From: Sphingopyxis sp. 2PD
GTDB taxonomy: Bacteria > Pseudomonadota > Alphaproteobacteria > Sphingomonadales > Sphingomonadaceae
Length of the DNA: 64,000 nucleotides
Direction of reading: 5' to 3'
NCBI RefSeq assembly: GCF_005503695.1
Contig: NZ_SCMU01000001.1
Coordinates: forward strand, 124,001 to 188,000
Below are positions 26,379-36,157 of the stretch, piece by piece. Positions within the stretch are counted from its first letter, which is position 1. Every line of letters begins with the position of its first letter. The notes under the pieces were generated by a model. It was not told the origin of the DNA and did not search any database. It saw only the letters and a program-made list of their open reading frames with translations. Position numbers and translations under genes: made by a program.

Positions 26379-27710
26379 TCAGGCGGTGGCGTCTTGCGCC
26401 ACCGCCTCATCGTCGTTCACCCCTGCCGACACTACGGTGGCGGCGACCAGATCGCCGATGACATTCAGCGTCGTGCGGCACATGTCGAGGAAGCGATCGA
26501 CCCCCAGGATCAGCCCGATGCCTTCGGGCGGGATGCCGACCGAGGCCAGGATCAACGCGATCACCGGCAGCGACCCGGCGGGCACGCCGGCCGTGCCGAT
26601 GCCGCCCAATATGCAGATCAGCATCACGAAAATCTGCTGCGTCAGCGTCAGCTCGATGCCGAAAAATTGTGCGAGGAAGATCACCGTCACCCCCTCGAAC
26701 ATCGCGGTGCCGTTCTGGTTCGCGGTTGCGCCAATCGTCAGGACAAAACGCGCCACCTTGTCGGGCAGGTGCAGCCGGTCGTGCGCGACGCGCAGCGCGG
26801 TCGGCAGCGTGGCGTTCGACGACGCGGTGGCAAAGGCCATGACAAAGGCCTCCTGCGTCTCGCGAAAAAAGGCGATCGGCGACTTTTTGGCCAGCGTCTT
26901 CAAAATGATCGGGAACACGATGAACATCTGAAGCGCGAGCGCGAACAGCACCACCCCGACAAAGGCCGACAGGCGGATGATCAGATCCCATCCGAACTGC
27001 GACGCCAGGTTGAACATGAAACAGAAAATCGCGATCGGCGCGAGCTGGATCACGAGCCCGATCAGTTTCATCGCAACCGCGAACACCCCCTCGACGACCG
27101 ATTTCAGCGCTGCCGTCTGGGGTGTTTGCACCAGCATCAGCCCGATGCCAAAGAATAGGGCAAAGAACATCACGGCAAGGACGTCATTGGCGCCCATCGC
27201 GGCGACGAAATTGTCGGGGACGATCGCAACCACAGCGTCCATCCCGGTCTTCGCTTCCCCGGCGCGATCGGCGATCGCCTTCGCGCCCTCGGCCCCCTCG
27301 GCGATCAGGCTGCGCGCCAGCGACGGATCGACCCCCGCCCCCGGCTGGAGCAGGTTGACGACGATCAGGCTGACCACGACCGAAATCGCCGCAACCACAA
27401 CGGTGTAGATCAGCGTGCGCGTGCCGATCGATTTTAGCGCGCGCATCTCACCCATGTCGGCGACGCCGACGATCAGCGCCGATACGAGCAGCGGAATGAC
27501 GAGCATGAACAGCAGGCGCAGGAATATCTGGCCGAGCGGCCCGGTGACATAGGTGGTCACCGCCGCAACCCAGGCGGCGTCGGGCGCGCCATAATGGACC
27601 GCCAGCCCGATAATCAGCCCGGCGAGAAAGCCCAGCAGCATGCGCCATCGCAGCCGCCGTGCACGCAAAGCGTCCCGGTCTGCTTCGTCAATCGCGGCGG
27701 CCTCGGCCAT
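26379..27710 (-). CDS. Dicarboxylate/amino acid:cation symporter (DAACS family)
   Basis: This 443-residue inner-membrane transporter of the glutamate/C4-dicarboxylate family probably imports acidic amino acids or dicarboxylates with Na+ or H+. It has about eight membrane segments and the family marks FLRLLFMLVIPLLVSALIVG, FATASSNATLPTALRVA (serine-rich reentrant loop), NQNGTAMFEGVTVIFLAQ and GTAGVPAGSLPVIALIL. A close paralogue is encoded 47 bases upstream on the same strand. The family is certain; the substrate is not. Confidence 0.93.
   Translation of the reverse strand: MAEAAAIDEADRDALRARRLRWRMLLGFLAGLIIGLAVHYGAPDAAWVAAVTTYVTGPLGQIFLRLLFMLVIPLLVSALIVGVADMGEMRALKSIGTRTLIYTVVVAAISVVVSLIVVNLLQPGAGVDPSLARSLIAEGAEGAKAIADRAGEAKTGMDAVVAIVPDNFVAAMGANDVLAVMFFALFFGIGLMLVQTPQTAALKSVVEGVFAVAMKLIGLVIQLAPIAIFCFMFNLASQFGWDLIIRLSAFVGVVLFALALQMFIVFPIILKTLAKKSPIAFFRETQEAFVMAFATASSNATLPTALRVAHDRLHLPDKVARFVLTIGATANQNGTAMFEGVTVIFLAQFFGIELTLTQQIFVMLICILGGIGTAGVPAGSLPVIALILASVGIPPEGIGLILGVDRFLDMCRTTLNVIGDLVAATVVSAGVNDDEAVAQDATA
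26381..26407. terminator. Hairpin at the convergent gene ends
   Basis: AGGCGGTGGCG (26381-26391) and CGCCACCGCCT (26397-26407) form a perfect 11-bp stem with loop TCTTG. It overlaps the last codons of the minus-strand symporter gene. There is no T-run. Confidence 0.5.
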
Positions 27711-27757
27711 GGCTCAGCTCCTTGCTCGCCCCCATGGGGACGGCGCGAAGCTGCGGG

Positions 27758-29122
27758 TTACGCCTTGTCGACCGCTGGCTTGTTCGCGCCGGTTCCCTCG
27801 CTTCCCCCTATGTCATCACGAAGATCGAGCCCGCGGGTTCCATGGTGCGGTGTATGCGCCGGGGCATGCGGTCGTTCGGCGTCGGCCGGTTCGGGCACTT
27901 CGAGCATGCCTTCCCACTTGGTGATGACGCTGGTTGCCACCGCGTTGCCGACGACATTGGTCGCGGTGCGGCCCATGTCGAGGAACTGGTCGATCGCCAG
28001 GATAATCGCCACGCCTTCGACCGGCAGACCGAACTGCGCCAGCGTCCCGGTGATCACGACCAGGCTGGCGCGCGGCACCGCGGCGATGCCCTTGGAACTG
28101 ATCATCAGAGTCAGCAGGATCAGCACCTGGGTGCTGATCGACAGGTCGATGCCATAGGCCTGCGCGATAAAGATCGTCGCAAAGCTCATATACATCATCG
28201 AACCGTCGAGGTTGAAGCTGTAGCCCAAGGGCAGCATGAACCCCGAAATCCGCCGCGGCACCCCGAAGCGGTCGAGCTGTTCGAACATCTTGGGCAGCGC
28301 CGCTTCCGACGAGGCAGTCGAAAAAGCGATCAGCAAAGGCTCGCGTATATAGCGGATCAGCATCCAGATGCGCTGGCGCAGGAACCCCCAGCCGATCGTC
28401 AGCAGGATGATCCACAGCAAGAACAGCGAGATATAGAATTCGACCAGCAGTTCAAAATAGGTCGCAAGGATGCCGAGTCCGCTTTTGGCGACGACATTGG
28501 CGATCGCGCCGAACACCGCGAACGGCGCAAAGCGCATCACATAGCCGGTGATCTGCAACATCATTTCGGCCAGCGCGTCAGCGCCGCGCACCAAAGCAGA
28601 GCCCTTTTCGCCGATCGCAGACAAGGCGACGCCGGCAAAGATCGAAAAGACCAGAATCTGGAGGATGTTGTTCGCCGCCAACGCCTCCAGCGCGTTTTTG
28701 GGAAAGATCGACAGGGTGAATTCCCAGGCGTCGAGTTTCTTCACCTCACCCACCATCTTGGCCGCTTCCGCCGCGTCGGGGATCGGCGCGCCGATGCCGG
28801 GCTGGAACAGGTTGACCATGAGCAGGCCGAGCGCGATCGAGATGAAGCTGGCGGTGATGAACCAGATGATCGCGCGCGTCCCGATGCGGCCGAGGGCACT
28901 GCTGTCACCCATGTTCGCGATGCCGACGACGATCGTCGACAGCACCAGCGGCGCAACGAGCAGTTTGATCAGGTTGAGGAAGATGTCGGATAACAGCTTG
29001 AACGTCTTAGTCAGATATTCGAACCACGGATGGTCCGCGGGCAAGCCGACGTGAACCGCATATCCCGCGATCACGCCGAGCGCCATGCCCGCCAATATAT
29101 ACCAAGTCAGCTTGCGGTCCAT
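27758..29122 (-). CDS. Dicarboxylate/amino acid:cation symporter (DAACS family), paralogue
   Basis: This 454-residue membrane transporter is of the same family as its downstream neighbour. It has IFLNLIKLLVAPLVLSTIVVGIANMGD, AFSTASSEAALPKMFEQLDRFG, the substrate/cation loop FNLDGSMMYMSFATIFIAQA, SSKGIAAVPRASLVVITG and DQFLDMGRTATNVVGNAVAT. The C-terminal ~45 residues are polar and His-rich. It and the gene at 26379 differ enough (NLDGSMM versus NQNGTAM in the cation loop) to suggest different substrates. The SLC13 permease gene lies upstream on the same strand. Confidence 0.93.
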   Translation of the reverse strand: MDRKLTWYILAGMALGVIAGYAVHVGLPADHPWFEYLTKTFKLLSDIFLNLIKLLVAPLVLSTIVVGIANMGDSSALGRIGTRAIIWFITASFISIALGLLMVNLFQPGIGAPIPDAAEAAKMVGEVKKLDAWEFTLSIFPKNALEALAANNILQILVFSIFAGVALSAIGEKGSALVRGADALAEMMLQITGYVMRFAPFAVFGAIANVVAKSGLGILATYFELLVEFYISLFLLWIILLTIGWGFLRQRIWMLIRYIREPLLIAFSTASSEAALPKMFEQLDRFGVPRRISGFMLPLGYSFNLDGSMMYMSFATIFIAQAYGIDLSISTQVLILLTLMISSKGIAAVPRASLVVITGTLAQFGLPVEGVAIILAIDQFLDMGRTATNVVGNAVATSVITKWEGMLEVPEPADAERPHAPAHTPHHGTRGLDLRDDIGGSEGTGANKPAVDKA

Positions 29123-29220
29123 GCGGCCGTCCCCCTCGATTTTCTTAATGAATGGCGCGCCGTTGCGGACCCGTTATTCGCACCCTTTGAGCCGCCAGAG
29201 CGCGTAGCGTCAAGGGCGCG

Positions 29221-31002
29221 TCATGTCATGAAAAAGACAATGGCGAAACAGGTCGACACCCCGGTGATGATGTTGAGCGGTACGCCGATCTTGACGAAAT
29301 CGATAAAGCGATAGTCGCCCGCGGCATAGACAATCGTATTGGTCTGATAGCCGATCGGGGTCGCGAAACAGGCCGAGGCGCCGATCATCAGCGCGATCAC
29401 CAGCGGCCGCGGATCGACACCCAGTTCGGACGCGATCGCCAGGGTGACCGGCGTCATCAACGCCGCCACCGCATTGTTGCTGAGCAGTTCGGACAGGATC
29501 AGCGCAAAGAAATAGATGCCAAAGACGAGCACCCACGGCGGCGCATCGGCCAGCGAGGGTTCGACCCACCCGACCATCATCGCCACCGCGCCGCTGTTTT
29601 CCAGCGCGAGCCCGACGGCAAGCATTGCAAAAATCAGGATCAGCACGTCGCCGTCGATCGTCCCCCACGCCTCTTCGCTGTCGATGCAGCGGGTGATCAG
29701 GATCACGCCGATCGCGATGATCGCCGCGACGCCGATCGTCAGCACATCCAGCGCCGCGAGCGTCACGACGCCGAGCATGCACACGATCGCGATCCACGCC
29801 TTGCCACGGCGAAAGGCGCGCACTTTTGCGAGGTCGGCGCCGATCAGGTGCGGGTTATCGCGCAGGGCTTCGACCTCGTCCGGCCCCCCCGCAACCAACA
29901 GCCGGTCCGCAGGGCGGATGCGGACGCTGGCCAGATCGGGGCCGGGCTGGTGCGCCGGGCGGTCGAGTCCGATGATCCGCGCGCGGATCTTTTGCAGAAA
30001 GGGGATGTCGATCAGCCGCTGGCCGATCGCGGGATGGTTTGATGCAACCATGGTTTCGACGACCATATCGCCCTCCGCCGGGTCGCCGCTCCCGATCCCG
30101 AGCCGAAATCGCCCCTGTTCGCGCCATGTCATCAGCGTAGCGCCATCGACCCGCAGGATCAGACGGTCGCCGGGCGCCAGAATCCAATTCTCGAGGTCGG
30201 TGCCATGAACAACCGCCGACGCGCGGCGAATCCCGACGATGCGCCCCGAACGCGGCAGGTCGCGGAACGCCTCGATCGTCATTCCGACCAGGTCATCATC
30301 GTCTTCCAGCACCAGTTCGGTCAGATATTGGTGCGCGTCATGGGTTCCCGCCGGGCCGTGGACCGGCTTGTCCGACGGCAACAGCCACCACATCAGCGCC
30401 AGCCCGATCATGCCCGATGCCGCGGTCACCAAGCCGATGGGGGTAATCTCGAAGATGCCGAACCGCTCCATTCCCGCATCGCGCACGATGCCGTCGACGA
30501 CGAGGTTCGTCGATGTCCCGATCAACGTCAGAGTGCCGCCAAGCACTGCCGCGATCGACAACGGCATCAGCAGTTTTTTGGCGCTGACCCCTGTCACTTC
30601 CGCCAGCTTCAACATGATAGGGACCAGCACGACGACGACCGGGGTATTGTTGAGGAATGCCGAGGCGACAAGCGCGCCGACGAGCACTTCGACAATGGCG
30701 AGCCGCGGATGTTTGTCGGCGCGCTTCATGATCGCATCGGCGACGCGCTGGATGACCCCGGTCCGGATCAGCGCCCCCGACAGCACGAACATCGCGCCGA
30801 TGACGATCGGCGCCGAGTTCGAAAATACCGAATACATCGCGTCGGAATCGAGAATGCCCAGCGCCAGATAGACGCACGCGCCAACGACCGCGATGACCGT
30901 GGCGGGCAGGCGTTCCAGCATGAAGCCCACAAAGATGCCGGCCAGAATGACCAGCGAAATGACCGCCTGATGCGCTTCGATAAAAGCCCGGATCGCTTCC
31001 AT
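29221..31002 (-). CDS. SLC13/DASS-type permease with two RCK_C (TrkA-C) domains
   Basis: This 593-residue membrane protein has two membrane halves around a cytosolic insert (~residues 205-380) holding two RCK_C-like domains (VGMTIEAFRDLPRSGRIVGIRR and AIGQRLIDIPFLQKIRARIIGLDR). Each half has the family hairpin: FLNNTPVVVVLVPIM...LIGTSTNLVV and LLSNNAVAALMTPVTLAIA...ATPIGYQTNTIV. The family transports dicarboxylates, sulfate or related anions. It follows aroC by 10 bases in a tight run. Together with the two downstream DAACS genes it makes three anion/carboxylate transporters in a row. Confidence 0.93.
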   Translation of the reverse strand: MEAIRAFIEAHQAVISLVILAGIFVGFMLERLPATVIAVVGACVYLALGILDSDAMYSVFSNSAPIVIGAMFVLSGALIRTGVIQRVADAIMKRADKHPRLAIVEVLVGALVASAFLNNTPVVVVLVPIMLKLAEVTGVSAKKLLMPLSIAAVLGGTLTLIGTSTNLVVDGIVRDAGMERFGIFEITPIGLVTAASGMIGLALMWWLLPSDKPVHGPAGTHDAHQYLTELVLEDDDDLVGMTIEAFRDLPRSGRIVGIRRASAVVHGTDLENWILAPGDRLILRVDGATLMTWREQGRFRLGIGSGDPAEGDMVVETMVASNHPAIGQRLIDIPFLQKIRARIIGLDRPAHQPGPDLASVRIRPADRLLVAGGPDEVEALRDNPHLIGADLAKVRAFRRGKAWIAIVCMLGVVTLAALDVLTIGVAAIIAIGVILITRCIDSEEAWGTIDGDVLILIFAMLAVGLALENSGAVAMMVGWVEPSLADAPPWVLVFGIYFFALILSELLSNNAVAALMTPVTLAIASELGVDPRPLVIALMIGASACFATPIGYQTNTIVYAAGDYRFIDFVKIGVPLNIITGVSTCFAIVFFMT

Positions 31003-31012
31003 TACCGTCGCG

Positions 31013-32089
31013 TCAACCGCATTGCGCGCGGTGGAGCAATTTGTGATCGGCCAGCACCAGCGCCATCATCGCCTCGACCACCGGCGCGCCGCGAATGCCG
31101 ACGCAGGGGTCATGGCGGCCCTTGGTGACGATGTCGGCGGCCTCGCCCGCCTTGTTGATTGTCGGCACCGGGGTCAGGATCGAGCTGGTCGGCTTGAACG
31201 CCACGCGGACGACGACCGGCTGGCCGGTCGAAATGCCCCCCGCGATGCCGCCAGCGTTGTTCGACAGGAAGTCCGGGCGGTTGCTGCCGTCGGTGGCGGG
31301 GCGCATCGGGTCGGCATTTTCTTCGCCGCGGAGCCGCGCCGCATGGAACCCCGCGCCGATCTCCACGCCCTTGACCGCGTTGATCCCCATCATCGCCGCG
31401 GCGAGATCGCTGTCGAGCTTCGCATAGACCGGCGCGCCCCAGCCTGCGGGAACGCCGCTCGCCGCACATTCAATGACCGCGCCGAGCGAGCTGCCCGCTT
31501 TCCGCGCGGCATCCATCAGCCCTTCCCAGCGCTGCGCCGCAGCGGGATCAGGACAGAAAAAGGGATTGCGATCAATCTCTTCGAGGTCAAAGTTCGCGGG
31601 ATCAATCGCATCGCCGCCGATTTCGGCGACCCAGGCATGGATCTGTACCTCCGGAATCACCAGCCGCGCGACGCCGCCCGCCGCAACCCGCGCCGCGGTC
31701 TCGCGCGCGCTCGACCGGCCGCCGCCGCGATAATCGCGGATGCCATATTTGGCGTCATAGGCATAATCGGCATGGCCGGGGCGATAGGCCTGCGCGATCT
31801 CGCCATAATCCTTCGACCTTTGGTCGACATTCTCGATCATCAGGCTGATAGGCGTCCCCGTCGTCTTGCCCTCGAACACCCCCGACAGGATGCGGACCTG
31901 ATCGGGCTCCTGCCGCTGCGTCGTGTGGCGCGACTGGCCCGGACGACGCTTGTCCAGGAAAGGCTGGATGTCGGCTTCGGACAGCGACAGCCGTGGCGGG
32001 CAGCCGTCAACGACCGCGCCGAGCGCGGGGCCATGGCTCTCCCCCCAAGTGGTGAAGCGAAGAACGCGTCCGAAGCTGTTGAAACTCAT
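31013..32089 (-). CDS. aroC: Chorismate synthase
   Basis: This 358-residue FMN-dependent enzyme makes chorismate, the last shared precursor of aromatic amino acids. Marks are [67 protein letters not shown], and [27 protein letters not shown]. The ATG fits the conserved N-terminus. It lies 4 bases after the GNAT gene and 10 before the SLC13 gene in a minus-strand operon with fabI. Confidence 0.98.
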   Translation of the reverse strand: MSFNSFGRVLRFTTWGESHGPALGAVVDGCPPRLSLSEADIQPFLDKRRPGQSRHTTQRQEPDQVRILSGVFEGKTTGTPISLMIENVDQRSKDYGEIAQAYRPGHADYAYDAKYGIRDYRGGGRSSARETAARVAAGGVARLVIPEVQIHAWVAEIGGDAIDPANFDLEEIDRNPFFCPDPAAAQRWEGLMDAARKAGSSLGAVIECAASGVPAGWGAPVYAKLDSDLAAAMMGINAVKGVEIGAGFHAARLRGEENADPMRPATDGSNRPDFLSNNAGGIAGGISTGQPVVVRVAFKPTSSILTPVPTINKAGEAADIVTKGRHDPCVGIRGAPVVEAMMALVLADHKLLHRAQCG

Positions 32090-32093
32090 GCCT

Positions 32094-32624
32094 CTATCCC
32101 ATCCGGCCGAATGCGGGCGCATAGTCCGCCCGACCGCCTAGCGGCCAAGGCGCCGCCGAGTCCAGCATCATCGCCATGAAATGCGGCCCGGCAAAGGGCG
32201 ACTTAAAGCGCGCCGCAAGGTCGGGCGAATAGCCGAAGCGCGGATAATAGCCCTCATGCCCCAGCACGAAGCTGATCGCACAGCCCTGCGCGCCGAGCAA
32301 TTTGATCCCGGCGCGGATCAGCGCCTCGCCGATGCCCTGCCCTTGGCAGTCGGGCGCGACCGACACCGGCGCGAGCCCGGCGCCCGCCATCGCGGTGCTG
32401 TCGGCCTCGACATCCATGCGGCTGAACAGCAGATGCCCGACGATTTCGTCGCCCTGCTCGGCGACGAGCGACACCATGGCGTCACCGTCGGCGTCGATCA
32501 TCCGCACCAGCTCTGCCTCGCCCTGATGACCGAATTCGGTCCCGGCAAAGGCGGCGCGGATAACGGCATCGATGGCGTCGGCATCCGCCGCCGCGGCGGC
32601 GCGGATGCCGAAGGCTTCAGACAA
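32094..32624 (-). CDS. GNAT family N-acetyltransferase
   Basis: This 176-residue acetyltransferase has the motif-A core [31 protein letters not shown] (acetyl-CoA binding QGQGIG) and then [19 protein letters not shown], typical of the YhbS-like GNAT group (N-terminal [23 protein letters not shown]). The substrate is unknown. It overlaps the end of fabI by 8 bases and precedes aroC by 4, so it is translated from the fabI-aroC transcript. Confidence 0.92.
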   Translation of the reverse strand: MSEAFGIRAAAAADADAIDAVIRAAFAGTEFGHQGEAELVRMIDADGDAMVSLVAEQGDEIVGHLLFSRMDVEADSTAMAGAGLAPVSVAPDCQGQGIGEALIRAGIKLLGAQGCAISFVLGHEGYYPRFGYSPDLAARFKSPFAGPHFMAMMLDSAAPWPLGGRADYAPAFGRMG

Positions 32625-33444
32625 GCGCGATGTCCGGCGCGTCTTCCTGTTTCATGCCAACGGTGTGATACCCCGCGTCGACATGGTGCGTTTCGCCGGT
32701 GACCCCCGACGCCAGATCGCTGAGCAGATACAGCGCCGAACCGCCGACATCGTCGATCGTGACGTTGCGGCGCAGCGGAGCATTATGCTCGTTCCACTTC
32801 AGGATCAGACGGAAATCGCCGATCCCCGACGCGGCGAGCGTCTTTATCGGACCCGCCGAAATCGCATTCACGCGCACCCCCTGCGGACCATAATCATTGG
32901 CGAGATATTTGACGCTGGTCTCGAGCGCCGATTTGGCCACGCCCATGACATTATAATGCGGGATCACCTTTTCGGCGCCATAATAGCTCAAGGTCAGCAG
33001 CGAGCCGCCGCCCTTGCCCGTCTCGGGGTCGAACGGCGTCATCATCGCCGCCGCGCGCTTCGCCACCGCGGTAAAGCTGTACACGCTGATGTTCATCGTC
33101 ATCAGGAAATCGTCGAGCGTCACATCGGCATAAGCCCCACGCAGCGCTTCCTTGTTGGTATAGCCGATCGCGTGGACGACGAAGTCGATCGTCGGCCAGC
33201 ACGCCGACAGCGTACCAAAGGCGGCGTCGAGATTGTCCATGTCTGACACGTCGCAATCGATCAGGAAATCGCAGCCGAGCTCGTCGGCAAGCGGCTTCAC
33301 CCGCTTGAGCATCACCTCGCCCTGATACGAAATCGCCAGCTCGGCGCCCTGCGCGTGCAGCGCCTTGGCAATGCCCCAGGCGAGCGACTTGTCGTTCGCA
33401 AGCCCCATGATCAACCCGCGCTTGCCCGTCATCAGACCCGTCAT
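32617..33444 (-). CDS. fabI: Enoyl-ACP reductase (NADH) FabI
   Basis: This 275-residue short-chain reductase completes each cycle of fatty acid elongation. It has the divergent FabI NAD site (GLIMGLANDKSLAWGIAKAL) and the active-site pair Tyr164-x6-Lys171 in HYNVMGVAKSALE, with Tyr154 nearby. PIKTLAASGIGDF follows. The start overlaps the end of the BrkB gene by 4 bases. Fatty acid and aromatic pathway genes share this operon with a chaperone-like gene. Confidence 0.97.
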   Translation of the reverse strand: MTGLMTGKRGLIMGLANDKSLAWGIAKALHAQGAELAISYQGEVMLKRVKPLADELGCDFLIDCDVSDMDNLDAAFGTLSACWPTIDFVVHAIGYTNKEALRGAYADVTLDDFLMTMNISVYSFTAVAKRAAAMMTPFDPETGKGGGSLLTLSYYGAEKVIPHYNVMGVAKSALETSVKYLANDYGPQGVRVNAISAGPIKTLAASGIGDFRLILKWNEHNAPLRRNVTIDDVGGSALYLLSDLASGVTGETHHVDAGYHTVGMKQEDAPDIALV

Positions 33445-34517
33445 TTTGTGTCTCCGGCCTTTTCAATAATCACATCGTCGACGCGCCCAATAGCGTCATG
33501 GCCCAAATCCTCAACCTCGACGAGCGCAGCGTTGAGTTCGGCGCCCATCACCATACCCAATCCGACGAGATAGAAAAAGAACAGTGCGACCATCACCCCT
33601 GCAAGGCTGCCATAGGTCGCGTCATAGCTGAGCAGGCTGGCGAGCAGGGGCGGCAGCGCGAGCGTCACGCCGATCCACCACAGCGTCGTGAACAGCGCCC
33701 CCGGCCATTTCGGAAACTGCCGCGTGCGGTATTTCGATGGCGTCAGGCTGTAGAACAGCATGTAGATCGCAAGGAACAGGCCAAGCCCGGACACCGTGCG
33801 CGAGATCGCGACGACGCCGACCGACTGATATTGCTCGGGCAGCACGCGGGTGACGAATTGTTCGACCCCGACGATCAGCACCTGCATGCTGAACGACAGC
33901 AGCATCAGCACCACGGCGCCGGTGATGATGCCGATCGACAGCAGGCGATAATGGAAAAAGCCCTTGCTGAAATGGGTGCCATAGGCGCGGCGCAATATGT
34001 CGCGCACGGTTTCGATCAGGCTGCCCACGGTCCACAGCGCAACGAGCGCGCCAAGCCACAGGAAAATGCCGGTGCGCGCGCTCATCACTTCGCGGATCGG
34101 CCCCGCCAGCGCCTTGGCGACCGATGGCGGCATCGTCGAGAATACCGCCTCGATTGCCGCTTCGCCCCCGACGCTGCCACCGATCAGCGAAAAGGCGGCG
34201 GCGAGCAGGATGAAGAAGGGAAAGAGCGCGATCAGCGCCAGATAGGCAAGATTGCCGGCGTGGATGAAGCCGTCGGTATAGGTGCCGACGACGACGCGGC
34301 GGACGATATGAAACACCCGCGTCCCCGGCCCCAGCCGTTCGCGGCCGCGATCGATGATCCCTTGGGCGCGCGCGCGCAGCTTGATCCGCTTCTCACGCTC
34401 GGCGCGCGCTTCGGGCGAATGCGGCGAATGACCCTCGGCCAGAAATTCCTTGCCGACCTCTTCGGCGACCTGTTTGGCGAGGGCATCCGCCGCCGTCTGG
34501 TCGGTCGCCTCAGTCAC
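33441..34517 (-). CDS. YihY/BrkB family inner-membrane protein
   Basis: This 358-residue membrane protein has a charged ~75-residue N-terminal region. About six membrane segments follow with the family marks GNLAYLALIALFPFFILLAAAFSLIGG, VGSLIETVRDILRRAYGTHF, and YRTRQFPKWPGALFTTLWW...YGSLAGVMVALFFFYLVGLGMVMGAELNAAL. Family function is unsettled: it was once called ribonuclease BN, and BrkB was linked to serum resistance. It lies 3 bases after the dnaJ-like gene and overlaps fabI. Confidence 0.92.
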   Translation of the reverse strand: MTEATDQTAADALAKQVAEEVGKEFLAEGHSPHSPEARAEREKRIKLRARAQGIIDRGRERLGPGTRVFHIVRRVVVGTYTDGFIHAGNLAYLALIALFPFFILLAAAFSLIGGSVGGEAAIEAVFSTMPPSVAKALAGPIREVMSARTGIFLWLGALVALWTVGSLIETVRDILRRAYGTHFSKGFFHYRLLSIGIITGAVVLMLLSFSMQVLIVGVEQFVTRVLPEQYQSVGVVAISRTVSGLGLFLAIYMLFYSLTPSKYRTRQFPKWPGALFTTLWWIGVTLALPPLLASLLSYDATYGSLAGVMVALFFFYLVGLGMVMGAELNAALVEVEDLGHDAIGRVDDVIIEKAGDTK

Positions 34518-34520
34518 GCA

Positions 34521-35453
34521 TCACACACCCAGATCGGCCCGCACGGCGCGCGGATCGGTCCAGTCGCCCAGCAAGGCCGACAGCGGGGCGGGATCGGCGG
34601 GCAGATCGACCATCAACCGCACCAGCTGATCGCCGCGGTCGCCGCCCTTCTGGCCGAACCCCTTGCCCTTCAACCGCATGACCTTGCCCGACGTCGACCC
34701 CGCCGGGATCGACAGCATGACGGGGCCGTCGACCGTCGGCACTTTGACCTTGGCGCCCTTGACCGCCTCGTTCAGCGTCACCGGCAGGTCGAGCCGGATA
34801 TTGGCGCCCTCGCGGACGAAAAACGGATGGTCTTTGACCGTGATCGTGACGATGCCGTCACCGGTGCCGCCCGGCCCCGCCTGCCCCTTGCCGGCAAGGC
34901 GCATCTGGGTGCCGGTTTCGACCCCGGCGGGCAGTTTCAGGTCGATCGTACCGCCGTCGGCCAGCGTGATGCGCTGCGGCGCCTGCGTCGCGGCGTCGAC
35001 GAACGACACCGACAGGCGATAGGCGACATTGGCGCCCTTTTGCTGTGGCGCGCTGCGCCCGCTAAAGCCGCCGAAGCCGCCGCCAGCCGCGCCCCCGCCG
35101 CGCCCGAACAGCCCTTCGAATATGTCGCCAAAATCGGCGCCCTCATTGCCGAAGCCGCCGAATCCGCCCTGCCCGCCGCGCGGGTCGCCGCGGAAACCGC
35201 CGCCGCCGCCATAGCCGAACGGCATCGCGGGATTGCCGTCGCCATCGATCTCGCCGCGGTCGAACTGCGCGCGCTTGGTCTTGTCGGACAATATGTCATA
35301 CGCCCGCGTGACCTCGGAAAATCGCTCCGAAGCCTTCGGATTGTCCTTGTTCTTGTCGGGGTGCAATTCCTTGGCGAGCTTGCGATAGGCCGATTTGACC
35401 TCAGCTTCGCTCGCGCCCTTTGCGACGCCCAGGGTGGAATAGGGATCTGCCAT
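34521..35453 (-). CDS. CbpA/DnaJ-like Hsp40 co-chaperone (class B, no zinc finger)
   Basis: This 310-residue protein has an N-terminal J domain (DPYSTLGVAKGASEAEVKSAYRKLAKELHPDKN with the HPD motif), a Gly/Phe-rich linker (~68-130) and two C-terminal substrate-binding domains. The cysteine-rich zinc finger of DnaJ is absent. It should stimulate Hsp70 (DnaK) ATPase. The ATG is that of MADPYSTLG; an upstream in-frame extension lacks similarity. It is the first gene of the minus-strand run and divergent from pdxH. Confidence 0.94.
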   Translation of the reverse strand: MADPYSTLGVAKGASEAEVKSAYRKLAKELHPDKNKDNPKASERFSEVTRAYDILSDKTKRAQFDRGEIDGDGNPAMPFGYGGGGGFRGDPRGGQGGFGGFGNEGADFGDIFEGLFGRGGGAAGGGFGGFSGRSAPQQKGANVAYRLSVSFVDAATQAPQRITLADGGTIDLKLPAGVETGTQMRLAGKGQAGPGGTGDGIVTITVKDHPFFVREGANIRLDLPVTLNEAVKGAKVKVPTVDGPVMLSIPAGSTSGKVMRLKGKGFGQKGGDRGDQLVRLMVDLPADPAPLSALLGDWTDPRAVRADLGV

Positions 35454-35566
35454 TTTGTTCCTGTAGCCCGATAAGTGATTGGCCGGGAAGGCCCGATTGA
35501 GCGTCGATGTGGGAATGTGTCGCAAAGCGATCAAGTTCCGGCTTTCGCGATATCACGCACCGCCTT

Positions 35567-36157
35567 ATGACAGCGCGCATGGCCGACGATCCCTTTGACC
35601 TGTTCGACACATGGTTCGCCGAAGCGCGAGCGAGCGAGCCCAATGACGCCAATGCGATGGCGCTCGCGACGACGACCGCCGACGGGCACCCGTCGCTGCG
35701 GATGGTGCTGCTCAAAGGTCATGGGCCGGATGGGTTTATCTTTTATACCAATCTCGATAGCCGCAAGGGCGGCGAATTGGCCGCCAATCCACATGTCGCC
35801 CTGCTCTTTCACTGGAAATCGCTGCGGCGTCAGATTCGGATCGAAGGTCCGGTGACGCCGGTCGATCACGCCACCGCCGATGCCTATTTCGCGACGCGCA
35901 GCCGCGACAGCCAGCTCGGCGCCTGGGCGAGCGACCAGTCGCGCCCGCTGGCTGATCGCGCCACGTTCGAGGCGCGCTTTGCCGACGTGCAGGCGCGCTT
36001 CGAAGGACGGGATGTACCGCGCCCGCCGCGCTGGTCGGGGTGGCGGGTGACCCCTGCCGCGATCGAATTCTGGCAGGATCGCGCGCACCGGCTGCACGAG
36101 CGGACCGTTTACACCCGTACCGGCAACGGCTGGTCGACCGGGATGCTCTATCCATGA
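35567..36157 (+). CDS. pdxH: Pyridoxamine 5'-phosphate oxidase
   Basis: This 196-residue FMN enzyme oxidises pyridoxine or pyridoxamine 5'-phosphate to PLP. Marks are [65 protein letters not shown] and the C-terminal [33 protein letters not shown]. An ATG at 35579 would shorten it by four residues and begins [10 protein letters not shown]. It is divergent from the dnaJ-like gene and overlaps the next gene by ATGA. Confidence 0.96.
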   Translation: MTARMADDPFDLFDTWFAEARASEPNDANAMALATTTADGHPSLRMVLLKGHGPDGFIFYTNLDSRKGGELAANPHVALLFHWKSLRRQIRIEGPVTPVDHATADAYFATRSRDSQLGAWASDQSRPLADRATFEARFADVQARFEGRDVPRPPRWSGWRVTPAAIEFWQDRAHRLHERTVYTRTGNGWSTGMLYP

